DNA of 13,756 nt from Kiritimatiellia bacterium (GTDB lineage: Bacteria > Verrucomicrobiota > Kiritimatiellia > UBA8416 > JABMPJ01): positions 1 to 13,756 of the forward strand of contig JAOZSS010000047.1 of assembly GCA_029939545.1 (NCBI GenBank), written 5' to 3'. This document shows, one piece after another, positions 13,593 through 13,756 of the stretch. The position numbers were made by a program, and so were the translations under genes. The first letter of the stretch is position 1; each line of letters begins with the position of its first letter. Below the pieces are notes generated by a model, which saw only the letters and a list, made by a program, of their open reading frames with translations, was not told where the DNA came from and ran no database searches.

Positions 13593-13756
13593 ATGCCTTG
13601 TTCGGTGTTCTGCTTCATCTTTCCGAATGCCTCCTTGCATGGCGATGTAGAAGATGCAGAAACTTTTCCAGGAGAATATCGCAACAAACGCAGCGCGTTG
13701 GCGATCACCAGCAGGGACGCGCCCATGTCGGCGGCAATGGCCATCCAGAGTGTGGC
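13589..13756 (-). CDS. Heavy-metal P-type ATPase, C-terminal end (partial)
   Basis: The last 55 codons of a gene entering from the right edge. The residues ATLWMAIAADMGASLLVIAN, followed by ALRLLR, are the highly conserved final transmembrane helix of P1B-type ATPases (ZntA/CadA/CopA group). A polar tail follows, with one cysteine (STSPCKEAF) and the end KQNTEQGI. Metal specificity is set upstream of what is visible, although the MGASLLVIANALRLL form is commonest in Zn/Cd/Pb exporters. The stop overlaps the methyltransferase start by 4 bp. Confidence 0.85.
   Translation of the reverse strand, partial: ATLWMAIAADMGASLLVIANALRLLRYSPGKVSASSTSPCKEAFGKMKQNTEQGI

Noticed and set aside
1..13756. 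CRISPR arrays, tRNA or rRNA genes
   Set aside because: No regularly spaced repeats and no cloverleaf or rRNA-like sequence were noticed on either strand by eye.

Overview
This 13.8-kb window comes from a Gram-negative bacterium. It encodes a tripartite RND/TolC efflux system, a lipoprotein adaptor and remains of a TonB-dependent receptor. The style of the RND pump and receptor would fit a PVC-group bacterium (Kiritimatiellota-like) or a deltaproteobacterial lineage, but the sequence does not fix the taxon. Every supported gene lies on the minus strand, so transcription runs from high to low coordinates. The theme is metal and metalloid defence.

Region A (about 13756 to 12198): the 3' end of a heavy-metal P-type ATPase overlaps a class I SAM methyltransferase by 4 bp. 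The methyltransferase overlaps a 44-codon ORF that has a near-ideal Shine-Dalgarno. Behind this lies a decayed TonB-dependent receptor that keeps part of the plug and a piece of the barrel but has lost at least one large internal segment.

Region B (about 11921 to 5025): a tightly packed efflux operon, TetR regulator > TolC outer-membrane factor > lipoprotein membrane-fusion adaptor > 1032-aa RND pump > PII-like protein > small two-helix membrane protein. Genes overlap or almost touch. The RND pump lacks the usual charged proton-relay residues (T399, N400 and N928 stand at the Asp, Asp and Lys positions of AcrB).

Region C (5024 to 4504): 521 bp without a convincing gene. It holds a 175-bp MITE-like element with perfect 22-bp terminal inverted repeats and an apparent 8-9 bp target duplication. 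The first 53 bp of the window are a second, identical copy of one end of this element.

Region D (4540 to 1283): an ArsR-controlled operon of ArsR > ArsP/DUF318-type permease > 77-aa CPKC thioredoxin-like protein > a previously unlisted 33-aa ORF > membrane-anchored CIPC thioredoxin > CcdA-like (ArsG-type) transmembrane redox/efflux protein. This looks like an electron relay across the inner membrane linked to a metalloid permease.

Region E (1266 to 46): a second ArsR gene with its own promoter and candidate operator, followed by an arsenate reductase with a redox-type domain fused in front of the LMW-phosphatase-like ArsC domain. Its stop codon lies inside the end of the mobile repeat.
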